Below are positions 47,449-59,345 of a DNA stretch of 64,000 bases, piece by piece. Under the pieces are notes generated by a model. The model was not told where the DNA came from and made no database searches. It worked only from the letters and a program-made list of their open reading frames with translations. The translations under genes were made by a program, and so were the position numbers. Position 1 is the first letter of the stretch. Each line of letters begins with the position of its first letter. Source of the DNA: Inia geoffrensis (lineage: Eukaryota > Chordata > Mammalia > Artiodactyla > Iniidae); assembly GCA_036417435.1 (NCBI GenBank), contig CM070899.1, positions 171,769,494-171,833,493 on the forward strand, written 5' to 3'.

Positions 47449-47626
47449 CTTTCCTTTCTCCCTCCCTCCCTCCTTCCTCCCTCCCTTCCTTCCTCTCTCC
47501 TTCTGTTTCTCCTTTCTCTCTCTCTTTCTTTCCTCCCTCCCTCCCTCCCTCTCTCTTTTCTTTCATTCGTTCTTTCCTTCCTTCTTTCTTTCTTCCCTTC
47601 CTTCCTTTCCTTCCACCTCTCCCCAC
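47449..47626 (+). repeat. Polypyrimidine (CCTT/CCCT/CT)n tract
   Basis: About 178 bases almost wholly C and T. Uninterrupted pyrimidine runs span 47506-47564 (59 bases), 47451-47504 and 47570-47614, broken only by a few purines. It probably grew from a C/T-rich stretch of the L2 in which it lies. Confidence 0.95.
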
Positions 47627-47683
47627 GCTACACCCTTGGGCTCCAGTCCAGCTTAAAATTGTTCCCTAACAACACGTTCTTTC

Positions 47684-47889
47684 TTTTTTTTTTTTTTGCG
47701 GTACGCGGGCCTCTCACTGTTGTGGCCTCTCCCGTTGCGGAGCACAGGCTCCGGACGCGCAGGCTCAGCCGCCATGGCTCACAGGCCAATCCGCTCCGCG
47801 GCATGTGGGATCCTCCTGGACAGGGGCACGAACCCGTGTCCCCTGCATCAGCAGACGGACTCTCAACCACTGCGCCACCAGGGAAGCCC
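47684..47889 (-). mobile_element. CHR-type SINE, short form, inside L2
   Basis: Poly-T, then GCGGTACGCGGGCCTCTC, ending CCACCAGGGAAGCCC. Target duplication AACACGTTCTTTCTT (47671-47685) and AACATGTTCTTTCTT (47890-47904), one mismatch in 15. Same subfamily as the copies at 2395, 7363 and 61621. Confidence 0.93.
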
Positions 47890-48236
47890 AACATGTTCTT
47901 TCTTACCTCCTCTCTTTTATATGACCAGTTCCTTCTGACTGGAGAGTATCCCTTGACAAAACTATCACATCTTGCTAGATTCTGCTAATTCTCCAGATTT
48001 CAGCTGGTATCTTTTTCTTCGAGAAGATACTCTTCCTTAGGGAAATATTCCTGAGACCAGGAGAGTCTGCTGCTCTTCTCTATCATGTGACTGCCTGAGT
48101 CATGGCTGCTTGTATAATTCTGCCTACCTCTCCTGAATCGTAACCTAGTTTGTAAGTTTTTCTTGACTCTAGTGTGGAGTACATTGCCTGAAATATAATA
48201 GCCTCTTAGTAAATATTTATTGAATTGGTTATGAAT

Positions 48237-49654
48237 GAGTTATCAGTTGTGGGTAAAGGATAGCTGGCGACTTGAATAGCCAATTCAATAGAATCATTTG
48301 GATATTTTCTACCTTGTAAGATTTTCAAAAGGTTGTGGGTCTTGGGGAAATTAATCAGTAACTGAATCCTGACTTTGTCCCTAATTAGGTGGAGTGAAAT
48401 CCACTTCAGTGATTCAGGCACAGAATCACAGACTACATTTTTTAAAAATATAATTTGCTTTAGTGCAACCAAAGGAAACAGAGTTATCAAAATGAATAAG
48501 GATTTATAATTAAGTAATCAATTTGAATCAAATAGATGTACTTGAAGTGTGAAAAAAGGAAAGAGAGAAAAGAAAGCTTTTGCTCAATCATTTTCCATGA
48601 GTCTTTTTTTTCAGACTTTATTAAGTTTTTCAGCAATTTTTTTCCTTATACCATGCAAAGATAAACCTTAGTATAACATTTGATTGCAAATTAATGAATA
48701 AGAATCATAGACAATTAAAGCTCAAAATAAATTTAAAGATCATCTAATATAAATGCCTGACTTTGTAGTTGAGTAGTGAAGGTTTGGCTCTCCAACAAAC
48801 TACCTTACATACATATGCTTAACCAACAGATTTATTGATTATTTACTATACAAGCTATTGTGTTAAGTGAAGTTGCGGGGAGTTACAGAAATATATGACA
48901 GTAATCACGCTATCTCATTTGAATGGCTGCTGTGTCTATTAGTTTACCTTCTACTCTGACGGCATGATAAGTTTACATAAATAGACAACTAACCCTACCA
49001 GTTAGGGCAAGTACCTAGTGAACGTTTGAGATAAGAGCTGGTGGAGAGAAAGGAAGAGAGCAGGGACTTCAGGCTGAGCTGGTCAGGAAAAGGCTTGCAG
49101 ATATGAGACTTCACTGTATAGCGTGTCAGCCGCAGAATCAACCCTTCTGCTCCTTGTCTGTTTTCCCTGAACATCAAATCAACAATCCCATGTTCCCAGG
49201 AGGGACTGGAGTCATGCTGAGGGAGAATTCAAATGTGACACCATGAGTTGGAGGAAGGGCTTGATGAAAAAGATGGTTCAATGTGAACAGTGAGGCTCCC
49301 CAGGCTGAGTCCTTTGTGCAAAACTTCACTCTGTCAAGATATGTGAACGGCGGTCATTAGGATGCTGAGAGAGTAAATCATTCTTCTGTTTATAATAGAA
49401 CAGAGAGAGCTTAACTACATTTCTCATTTTCCTTATTAAACCCAGGGTTTTTTTTGGAAAGTTGATTATTTGAATGCTCTGACATGTCAGCATTATCTCT
49501 TTCTCTGTTGACCTTTTCTACTTTTTCCTCATCAGTCAGAGCTAGAAATATGTCCTCAAGGAAAACAATCTGAAGAATATTCATCAGATCATGGATTCCA
49601 TTTATAAGCACACGTGTCCGTCACAGACACAGGAAACAAACTTAGGGTTTCCAA
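48237..49654. other. Unique sequence with a faint L2 remnant
   Basis: About 48822-48900 (AACAGATTTATTGATTATTT, then TTGTGTTAAGTGAAGTTGCG) looks like a worn L2 3' end in antisense. Nothing else recognised; A+T-rich. Confidence 0.45.
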
Positions 49655-49878
49655 AAGAGGAAAGGGCAAATTAGGAGAATGGGGTTAACAGATACAAACT
49701 GCTATCCATAGAATAGGTAAGCAACAGGATTTACTGTAGAGCACAGGGAATTATATTCAATATCTTATAGCAACCTATAATGGAGAATAATCTGAAAAAT
49801 ATATATGTAACTGAATCACTTTGCTGTACACCTGAAATTGACACAATACTGTAAATCAACTATATTTCAATAATAATA
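49655..49878 (+). mobile_element. L1 3'-UTR insertion
   Basis: GAATAGGTAAGCAACAGG, then GTAGAGCACAGGGAATTATA, TCACTTTGCTGTACACCTG and GTAAATCAACTATATTTC are L1 3' UTR in sense. It ends at AATAATAATATGAAAAAG with a poor A tail. No frame is preserved. Confidence 0.85.
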
Positions 49879-52800
49879 TGAAAAAGATAGAGGTGTACAT
49901 GTCTCGACTTTTCTGTTGGTGTTTCTCTCTGGGACTTCGTCCTAAAGGTCTGTGAAATTTGGAAGCAGTGTTCCTGTAGCTTGATGGTGGTACCATTAAA
50001 TGGCCCAGGATTGAGAGAAGTAATTGTGTTGTTTGCAACAGTCATACACCTTGATCACAGAAGCTATGAAAAACATCAGGGAGTTTATTTGTAGGGCTGA
50101 AGATAGGGGTAATCCTTTAGAGAAACTGAGGTTTGAATTACTGACTTTTTCATAGACGTAATTAACAGATTTCTCATGCTTGACTGTCAAATCTCGATCC
50201 TGAGCCCTTATAGCTCCTGCTTGTTTTCTAACCTCTCCACTGGTTAGTTGCCCTTTCATTTTTAAGAATGGCCTTCTGAGGGTGAGTGTTTATTGGAGAA
50301 ATGCTTAGCATTCAGGATCCAACCTAACTTTTTAAATGATTGGTCAGCCAGCCAATCATTAAAAAAAGATGGTCCCTTTCCATCTTCTCATTTTTTAAAC
50401 CGAGTTGAGGACTGTGTTTGGCATATACAGCAGCCTGGTAGGAAGGCAGGATCTAAACATATTTATAGAAAAGGGTTGAATTCTGAACTAGTGGTGATGC
50501 TTATCTGTCAGCTTTTTGGTGCTGCTGCTGTCGAAATAATTTGTTTTACAGGAGCTGACTCACCAAATTCCTATTTAGAGGTGGTTGTTAATCTTTAATT
50601 AGTAATGGTGCAAAAATGAAACTGGGAAAAAGATAAGTTAATTTAGAATTTAGTGTTTATTCACAAATGTCCACTTACATGCTGAACGGCAGTTGTGCCT
50701 TATACTTAGAATGCAGACCAAAAAGGAAAGAGCCATGTCTCTTAAGACCGTTTTATCCTGCAAAGTGGTGGTGCAGTTCAACGATAGAGCAGTTAGGCTG
50801 TGTTAGGTTTGGGGGTTGGGGAGGCCCCCCTCTGCCCCGAGGTGAGAGTTTTACCGACTGTTGGGGCAGCCATGAGAGAGTCTCCTTTCTGTGGAGCTCC
50901 TTGTGCCTTTTAAGATCATTCTTCTTGTTCTCCCTTTTGCGGTTATTTGTGGTTTTCCATCAGATTTTATTTGGGGGAGACCACCCTCTCTTCCTAAAGC
51001 CCTCATACTTCTGGCCCTGATTTCCCAACTTTCTTTCCTCTGAGCCCCTTGACAACATACATTGAAATCAGATCACCCTCCTGTCCTTCTGGGTTCTTGG
51101 TTGACGAGGTGCTGTCATAATCTTGTGTCTTCCTTTCAGGGGTCATACTTTTTGGGCATAATTAGATGGAGAGGTTGCCCTTTGGACTGCTTTTCCAGAA
51201 GTACTGATGGGTTTTGGTTGAACCCTTGGTGCTGGGTCCCCATGTGACCTGACACGTTCGCGCCTGAAGCCAACCTGGCCATGTTTACCATTTCTCCCTC
51301 TCCAAAGACAACGAGCCCATATGGGGTTTGACCCTGCCACCCTGCCACCATTAACATTGTTTTCAAAACAACTCAGCTAACCCAGTCACAGCATTAGTGA
51401 CTCTGTTGTGCCAGCTCAGCTGCCCCAGAGAGGAAGTCATTTCCACTCAATTGCTTGTGAATTGCAACTCCGCAGTCCAGCAAAAGGGCTCCTGGTGTCT
51501 GTTGGGGTCACTGACCTGCCTCGTAGGTCATCTGTAACACGACAGCTTTCGGGCTGGTTTTGCACCTGGTGTCCAGGGGCTTGACTGATAAGATTAGGAA
51601 GTTTTCTGAATGATATCACTTCATCTACTTTTGGATCAAATAATATATTCATTATTAGGATCAAATTCCTCTTAACTTCTTACAGATCGAGTTTATGCCT
51701 TTTTATTTGATTCATTGGAGAATGCTTCTGGGTCTGAACATCAGAAATGAGAATGTGTGTCTTGTTAGACGTGGTGGAATTTAATCCCTCTGTGTAACCA
51801 TCTTTCTTAACCAGACCATTCATACAATTTTGTTTAAAAGGCCTATTTTGCAGTACTCTTGGAAGTGAGTAAAGCAGTTGCATGTTTGAATGCTCGTTTG
51901 AGAGAGCAAACTGCATGTTTACCCTTCCTATCCCGTGGAAAGCTTTCTACACAAGACACAAATGATCCATTTCAGAACAGAAACCAAAGGGATGGGGCAG
52001 GGCAAAGGGAGCGATGGAGATATCAGGGTCATGGGAGGGGGACTCTGTCCTTTCAGGATTTCCCGTGTGATTTACAAACTGCTAAGGAGCAGAAACAGTC
52101 TCTGTTTCAATGTCATGGTGGGAAGGGCCTCCCTGATCCTTAAGAGGGTCGTGCACGTAGTTCAGCTCAATTAAAATGCTCTAGCTCTGGTGCCCATAAC
52201 ATATGGCTTAAGGAGTGGACAGTTTAATGCCGAGCCTCCCTCGCCTCTCAAGGACAGTAAGTGGCTCCCACTTGGCTGAAGTTAGAAGCCACTTCTGCAG
52301 GAAACTCGGGCCACTCCGACCTTGCATTTCTTGGTCCCCTCCATCTTTGGGAGTCCCCGGGCTCAGTGATGCATCATTCCTGCCACATTACAGATGATCC
52401 TGACACTTCAGCCAAACCCAGCTGATTTTTCTGGCTGGCCACTTTCTCTTTATCTCTCCCACCGATCAGAGTGGCAGCAATGTTCCCGTTTATCATGCAC
52501 TGTTCTGTGCTGTCATTTAGAAATACTGCCCGCCCAGCGAATATTGATAAGATACCTTTGGAATGAGATAAAACGTGGTAAAGGAAGCATATCGTTCCAA
52601 TGCGATAAAGAACTTTAGAATGTGTGATAATATGTGATAAAAGCACCACTACAAGCCCATTATTGGGAAGAGCCGTCTGGGGTGTGCCCTGCACTCTGGG
52701 TAGGGGGCCAGGGAGGAGGCTTATTGTTTGGATCTGCTCTTTCAAAGGTTTGGGGCCTTTCATTTGTGTTTCTAACGGAAAAGTTCTTTGAAGGTCATGT

Positions 52801-53439
52801 TTGAATTAAAAGCTGTATTTATTATCTGTTTTTCCATGTTCTCTATATTACAATTGCATATCGAATTTGGAAGCCCAGAGTGTCCTGAAGGTATAGCTAT
52901 TTTCTAATTCCACTTTTATCCTACCCTCTGGTATAGTATTTGCCAGTGCATGCTTGCGTCTGCTGGGGCTGATAAGGTAGAAACAGCTACCTGACTAACA
53001 TTATAGTTCTCTCATTCTCCCTCTCCTGGCTAGTTTGAAATGATGGTTGCCTCTGGACTCGGGTCACCTGCTAAAAGATCACATGGTTGCCAACTGCAGC
53101 TCTTCCCCAATCACTTTGAAGTTAACGGTGGCTCCGTATTTTCCCGGCTGGTAGACCTCAGCAAGAAAGGGAAAGGATCTGAGGGAGGGGTCAGGGTGGG
53201 ACTGAAATGGATGGGATGAGAGTTGGTTTTATAACCTAAGGCCAGGAGTTCACTCCTTGTTCAGATTTCAGAGAAGGCAATTCATCTCTCTCATTTAAGA
53301 ATAGTGCTATGTGGGTCATAGGGCCGCTGTGGCTGCTCTAGGGATGGGCAGGCTGGGGCCAAGTGTGGCATCCTAAACTGACCTCATTCTGGACATATTT
53401 TCTCAGTCTAGCTAACTTTTTTAATTTAGGAGAGAATAA
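49879..53439. other. Repeat-free 3.5-kb stretch, no gene seen
   Basis: No SINE, LINE or coding signal recognised. G-rich and C-rich neighbours at 50808-50836 (GGGGGTTGGGGAGGCCCCCC) give a local inverted repeat. Frames of up to 129 codons lack domains. Confidence 0.5.
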
Positions 53440-53685
53440 TATTAATAAATAACAGCCAGTCTTTATTTTAAGCCCACCACTTGCCAAGCATTAGCGCTTA
53501 CATGTCTCTTCGAAACCACCAACGAAGCAGGTCCAGCTAAAATCACAATTTTACAGACGATGAAAGCAGACACTTTTGCTTAAAAAGTTGAAGTGACCTG
53601 CCCAAGGTTGCACAGATGTGTGAGAGAGGAGTTGAATGCACGCAATCCTCACGCTCTTCTCGGTGGAGTAGCTCTTACGGTACCT
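53440..53685 (+). mobile_element. MIR SINE
   Basis: CACTTGCCAAGCATTAGCGC, then ATTTTACAGACGATGAAAGC, CCTGCCCAAGGTTGCACAG and GAGGAGTTGAATGCACGC match MIR in sense. Confidence 0.82.
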
Positions 53686-53771
53686 TCTGCATCTAAAAGA
53701 GATAATGTTGCTTCTGAATGCAGTTTTCCGTAGGCATTGGAGGAATCTGAGGGATTGACACATAGGTTTTT

Positions 53772-54861
53772 ATTCCCTACCTTTATTGACATATAACACT
53801 GTGTAATTTTAAGGTGTACAATAAGTTGATTTGATACACTTTTATATTACAAAATTGTTACCACCATAGCTTAGCTGACACCCACGTCACATCACATAAT
53901 TACCATTTCCTTTATGTGGTGAGAACATTTTAGATCTACTGTCTCAGCATCTTTCAAGTATGTAATACCCTATTTTAACTATAATCACCACGCTCTACAT
54001 TAGAACCCCAGAACTTACTCATCTTGTGACTGGAAGTTTGTACCTTTGACTAACATCTCCTTAATCCTCTCCCTCCCCTCCCCAGCCCCTGGCAACCACC
54101 ATTCTACGTTTTTAGATTGCACATATAAGTGATATCATACAGTATTTGTCTTTCTCTGTCTGATTTCTTTCACTTAACATAATGCCCTCAAGGTCTACCT
54201 ATGTTGTCCCAAATGACAAGATTTCCTTCTTTTTAATGACTGATTAATATGACATTGTATAAAAATAAAAATTCATCCATTGATAGACACTTAGGTTGTT
54301 TTCATATTTTGGCTATTGTGAATAATGCTGCAATGAACATGGGAATGCAGGGATCTCTTTGACATCCTGTTTTCATTTTCTTTGGATATGTACCCAGAGG
54401 TGGGATTGCTGGGTCATATGGCAGTTCTATTTTTAATTTTTTGAGGAATCCCCAAACTCTTTTCCATAATAGCTGCACCAATTTACATTCCCACCAACAG
54501 TGCGCAAGGGGTCCCTTTACTCCACACCCTCGTCAACACTTATTATCTCTTGTCTTTTTGACGACAGACATTCTAACAGCTGTGAGCTGATATCTCACTG
54601 TGCTTTTGATTTGCATTTCTCTGATGATTAGTGATGTTGAACATGTTTTCATGTACCTGTTGGCCATTTGTGTGTATTCTTTAGAAAAATATTTACTGCC
54701 CATAGTTTAGTCGGATTGTTTGTTTGCTATTGAGTTGTATGAGTTCTTTACGTATTTTGAATATTAACCCCTTATCAGATATATGATTTGCAAGTATTTT
54801 TTCCCATTCCACAGGTTACCTTTTCATCTGTTGCTTGTTTCTTTTGCTGTGCAGAAGACTT
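53772..54861 (-). mobile_element. L1MA-like 5'-truncated L1
   Basis: Antisense: TTTATTGACATATAACACTG starts the 3' UTR. CCCTGGCAACCACCATTCTAC, GGATTGCTGGGTCATATGGC-like ORF2 sequence and CCACAGGTTACCTTTTCATC follow, ending near CTTTTGCTGTGCAGAAG. ATAGGTTTTT occurs at 53762-53771 and again at 54862-54871 as the probable target duplication. About 1.09 kb and 5' truncated; ORF2 is interrupted by indels, so inactive. Confidence 0.87.
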
Positions 54862-54871
54862 ATAGGTTTTT

Positions 54872-55127
54872 GAGACTCTGGGGAAAATTAAGAATGAGTT
54901 CAAGTTCTGACCTATCCCTGTCCTCATGTCTCTTTCCACCTGATTCTGCAATAGAATGATTACATGTAGTTTCCTTTAGAGCTCAGGGATATCAGCTGCT
55001 CATTTAAATGTGTTGTGATCTAAAAATTGTTTCTAAAACAGACTCGGCTCTTTATTAGGAATAGGCACCCCTTTCCTTCCATTTATCTTAAGGATCACTG
55101 GCTAGAATTAATAAATAATTTAGAATA
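54872..55127. other. Unique sequence
   Basis: No repeat or coding signal recognised. Confidence 0.5.
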
Positions 55128-55278
55128 GTCGCTGAGCACTGACTGGGTGCCAGGCCACATTATCTAATTTAATTTCCATTTTACAGATGAGGGAATTTAA
55201 GCCTAGAGAAGTTAGCTGACTTTCCCAAGCCTGGATGTGAGAAATCTGACTCTTATGTCTGACACAGCGCTTGTCATG
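55128..55278 (+). mobile_element. MIR SINE fragment
   Basis: CACTGACTGGGTGCCAGGCC, then CCATTTTACAGATGAGGG and GACTTTCCCAAGCCTGG: MIR in sense with a shortened middle. Confidence 0.8.
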
Positions 55279-58077
55279 GGGCCTCTGAGCAGCGTCCCTG
55301 TCACCGTTGGGGGAGGGGGGAGCAAAGCCAGACTTTGCATGTGGCTTTGTGTGTACATGTGCTTTGATGGTGCGTGTGCTTTGTGATGGCCACGGGGTGG
55401 GTGTAATATGTGATCATATGCTCAGAAACAGCATTGCCTTTTGTTCTGAGAACTGTTTTCTTTAACTTATTTTTCTTTCCCTTGAATATACCCAGAAGAA
55501 TGGAGAAAACTTCTATAATCTTGATGAGAATTTTCTAATTAAAAAAAACAACAACAGATTCCTGGTTTGGTATTGTTTTTGTTTTTAAATTAAGCTGGGA
55601 TTAAGATTTTTCCAGAATTTCTAGTTTGTGGGGAAAAGCACAGCCACAGTTTACTGCAGTAGTAAAGGCACGTCTTGGTGGAGAAAATGCCACACAAAGA
55701 CTGAGGTGTCAGAGCTACCACCTGGCATGACCAGCAGACGCTCTGGTTTCCAGACCTCCTGTCCGTTTTCTGATGAGCTTCGCATGGGTTTAAGTTATTT
55801 GCATGAAGTTTCCCGAGGCCTTGGAGCTGGACTGGAGGAATTTTTAGTTCCCACCTTCCCATTCTGTCTTTCTTTGCCCTCTACTCAGAAACACCATAGA
55901 AAGAGGAAAAATGAGGCAGGGCAAGAAATGAGTGTATTCCTTCCAAAATACGCACACATTATCATCTTGGTCCCAACACACCAGGCCTATCTCTGTCTAT
56001 GATCCAAGGGAACTCGGGGAGTATAGGAAACGCACAGAGAGAAAAATATTTTCAAAGAGAATTCATTTCTCAGAAGAACGTTAAAAGGTGAAGAGTGAGG
56101 CAGAAAGAAATGCCTTGAATCTTTGCTTCTCTTTTGGCTTTTATTTCTTTTTGCTAAAGGTTAAAGAGAATCCTGTCTTCTTTTGCCTTTCTTCCTTTGC
56201 ATTATATTTATTTGTTCATTTGCCTGCAAGTCTTAGGTTTTTAGATATAAGGTATTTTGGAAATGCAAAGTATTTGCTATTAATATTTATCCATTACTTG
56301 CTTCTTTTAATTTTCAAAAGTATTCATATTCATCTTGTTTATGTACTTTCTTCTATTAGCTCATTTCTGCTTTCATGGCAATTTTATTTCATAATTTAAA
56401 TTTTCTCTAATCTTTACTACTGAATGGATTACTTTAATGAAAAATGGAAATAATTACTACTTCTACTCAAGAAAATGTCTTTATTTCACTCAGAGCTGTC
56501 ACTTTTACTTGTGAGATAAGATAATTTTAAATGGGATGAAATTCTGCAAAGCTGACTGCACTAAGAAATACTGACAAGCAGTGATGAGAGGAAACGTCTG
56601 TTTCTGATTGAAATCAAAACATTGGGCATATATTTTACTAGCCTTGTAAATAATTTAAAAAGAATAACAATACAAAACTTCCCATAAAGTTCTCGTTCTC
56701 TCTTCTCCTCCCTGGAATTTATGTAGTCAATTAAGCTGATAACATTTACAATACTGAAATACATAATAGAGAATATTAATAGAATGGTATATTGTACTCC
56801 CAGTAATATAAAGAATAAAAAACATCATTCCAGAGACCTGGAGGACCTGGATCTAGAAGTAACCTATGTTAACAGGTGTTGCTGTGATGATACTGAAACA
56901 GTAACTTTCCTAGACAAACTTTGATTTGTCTATTTATCTCTCACACTGTTTACAGCAAGCTCCCAGGCTAGTAAAGTGAGAGAAGGACCCATAAAACACA
57001 GTGTACAGAGTTTTCAGTTGTGGAGAAGAGTCATTCAAAATGTTTGTAATGATTTGCAGCGCAACTTAGGAAACACGTTCGAGTGTGTTGTCAAGTGCAT
57101 CCATTCAAACACACTTTTCGAGTGCTGTTACTCTGCTCAAACGATTATAAGGCAAGGTGGAATGGAAAACACACCCTCATGATTAAACGTTTACCTCAAG
57201 ACCTTTAAAAGATCCAGTTGATGTTTATTTTAAAGAGAAAAATAAAGCTCTGTTGACTATTTCAGCATTGGGTAGGGAGATAGACCAATGACTTCCTAAA
57301 TCTTTTGGACATTTTGTAGTTAAATTTGGCACGTTTTATACCTTTAATTGTAATGGTAATTAAGGAAGATAACCTTTAGTTACACAAACTTGTCTCCTTT
57401 GGTCTCGTCTCCTCCACACATCCCGCGTTCTCTCCCGTATTAGTTCTCACTGTCCCAACCATTTGGGACATACTGTCTCTTCATGATGGAGGAAGAACAG
57501 TAGCTCATTTATGAGACCACACATCTAGCCTCAGTCCTTGCTGCTCCCCTTAGTCTTTCCTTCCCTCCATCTGTGGCCACTTGTCTCCCTGGTCTGCCCT
57601 ACAGTTAGTAGACTTTGTGGGAGAGATTTTGTTCCCAGGAAAACATTTCGTCTACTAGAAGTATTATACAGGTACTTTCTCTTTTCCTTTCCACTAAGAT
57701 GAGACGACCTGGAGAATTTTTTAGAGTTGTAGTTGCAGTTATTTGTTGACTTACAGCCACAGTCCTTTACTTAGTAATACACATATTTAAATGACTGCAT
57801 TTTCCTTTGGGGAAGACAGTGAGAAAAAGAGAAAGAAAACAAGCTCTAGCTTTACATATACCCTTAGGTGAGAGTATTATAAATCTCACCTGTGTTTTAG
57901 CCTAACCATTCAAGTTTTGCAAGTGATTATTTAAGGTTATTCTTTCTCTAGAGAAAGTAGCTGACAGAAAAGTTGAATAACTGGTAAAAATGATAGGAAA
58001 GGGGGTGGAATAACCAGTTATTATAATGAAAATTATTATTGATTGTAATACTTCCATTAGGAAGTTTATTACTTTAT
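55279..58077. other. Repeat-free 2.8-kb stretch, no gene seen
   Basis: No repeat family recognised. TTCGAGTGTGTT and TTCGAGTGCTGTT (about 57077 and 57117) form a local imperfect direct repeat. Frames of up to 124 codons have no domains. Confidence 0.5.
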
Positions 58078-58185
58078 TCCTTTGATAAACATTTATAAAA
58101 CACTATTTATCGTGGCACACCAGGTGTCAAATACAAAGAATCGTGTAATGTAGACTCTGGCTTTGGAGTTTGTAGAAATGACACT
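58078..58185 (-). mobile_element. L2 3'-end remnant
   Basis: CCTTTGATAAACATTTATAA, then GGCACACCAGGTGTCAAATAC and TCTGGCTTTGGAGTTTGTAG fit the antisense L2 3' end in order. Confidence 0.55.
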
Positions 58186-58227
58186 CGACAGGCACAATGT
58201 GTCAACCATTATCAGAAAGGTAGGCAC

Positions 58228-58353
58228 GGGGAATTCCCTGGCGGTCCAGTGGTTTGGACTCCACGCTTTCACTGCTGAGGGTGCAGTTTCAATCCCTCGT
58301 CTGGTAACTAAGATCCCACAAGCCGTGCAGCGTGGCAAAAAAAAAAAAAAAAA
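58228..58353 (+). mobile_element. CHR-type SINE, short internal-deletion copy
   Basis: GGGAATTCCCTGGCGGTCC, then TTTCAATCCCTCGTCTGG (B-box region) and AACTAAGATCCCACAAGCC, passing almost directly into a 17-base A tail at 58337-58353. The head is present but the CHR body is missing, so it is much shorter than the copy at 5839. No clear target duplication. Confidence 0.86.
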
Positions 58354-58440
58354 TTGTAATTGGCGTTTGGACAAGAGATAAATGATTGTCAATGGAGATG
58401 AATTGAATTTACATTAAAGAAGTAAAGTTTGAGCTGGGTC

Positions 58441-58590
58441 ATTTTTACCAACATATATGTCAATTATACTGATATTAGTTTCAGGTTTACAATGTAATGA
58501 TGCGATATTTGTACATATTGCAAAATGGTCACCGCACTAAGTCTGGTTAATATCTAACACCATACATTGCTACAATTTCTTTTTCTTGTG
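58441..58590 (-). mobile_element. L1M 3'-UTR insertion
   Basis: GATATTAGTTTCAGGTTTAC, then ATGATGCGATATTTGTACAT, ATTGCAAAATGGTCACC and CACCATACATTGCTACAATT are L1 3' UTR in antisense. TGAGCTGGGTC at 58430-58440 and at 58591-58601 is an exact 11-base target duplication. Confidence 0.86.
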
Positions 58591-58601
58591 TGAGCTGGGT
58601 C

Positions 58602-59100
58602 TGGATAAATAATCTGGTGGATAATTATTGTTTTTCTTTCCAGCACCCGTTTCCCTTTCTCCCTGTGACATCTCTAGATTCTTGGAGAAATCCAGCCTTT
58701 TGCTACCCTGCAGGGGAAAAGGTTGAGCTCTATCCGGATTTAAGCACAAAAGGAGCTCACATCAAAGTGACATGTAAATCTAGTGGTCCATGGTTAAGGA
58801 CTACAGATATGAGCCCAGCTGAGAAGCGTTAGTTTTATGGGATGAGTATGGAGAAGGGCTCTGCAGGTTGAATCTGGTTGGAGGAATGTGTACAGTTAAC
58901 GAACACCCAAAGGTCCAAAAGGAAGAGACAGGGGTCTTGGTTTGGACTACCAAGTTCTAAACACATACCTGAAGTCAGTGGGCATGAAGACGGACCATGG
59001 GAGAGACATCAGGGGCAGACCAGGGAGTGAAGACCTCTGAAAACTTGTTTCAAAAACTCTCTCCATCAACAATTATTATCTACTTACTATGTAGTACTGC
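58602..59100. other. Unique sequence, no gene seen
   Basis: No repeat or coding signal recognised. Confidence 0.5.
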
Positions 59101-59138
59101 TAATAATAATAATAATAATAATAATAACAATAATAATA
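59101..59138 (+). repeat. (TAA)n microsatellite
   Basis: About 12 units with one ACA interruption near 59128. Confidence 0.96.
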
Positions 59139-59345
59139 TGACAGCTACCATTTATGATGTTGCCTACCATAGTCAGACATCATGTCACATTATTTCATCC
59201 TCCTTACAGTCCTCGGAGGAAGGACTATTATGATTCCATTTGATAGAAAAGGCACTAAGGCTTAGATGAACTAAGCTTCATGCTCAAGGTCCCACAGCCA
59301 GGACCAACCGGGTTCCACGTGACTCCAAGCCACGCTCTGAGTCAT
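59139..59345 (+). mobile_element. MIR SINE
   Basis: ACAGCTACCATTTATGATG, then ATTTCATCCTCCTTACAG, CCATTTGATAGAAAAGGC and CTCAAGGTCCCACAGCC match MIR in sense. The microsatellite abuts its 5' end. Confidence 0.78.

Larger units (their letters stand above)
46600..48236 (+). mobile_element. L2 element, plus strand, interrupted
   Basis: ORF-derived L2 sequence is readable: ACATCAAACTCAATACC, then AAAACTCAACTGATCTCC, GTACCCAAGGCAGAACCC and GGGCCTTATCCTTGACTTC (coding for the L2 protein's end, now full of breaks). It continues with GAAGATAAAGTCCTAACTTC and finishes beyond the interruptions with TTCCTGAGACC and a terminal TAGTAAATATTTATTGAATTG at about 48215-48235. A polypyrimidine tract (47449-47626) and a CHR SINE (47684-47889) interrupt it. 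At about 1.2 kb of L2 sequence it is one of the longest old elements here. Confidence 0.78.

Noticed and set aside
50808..50836. G-rich/C-rich inverted repeat as a terminator or hairpin
   Set aside because: Short, isolated, and without transcript context; no reason to assign a function.
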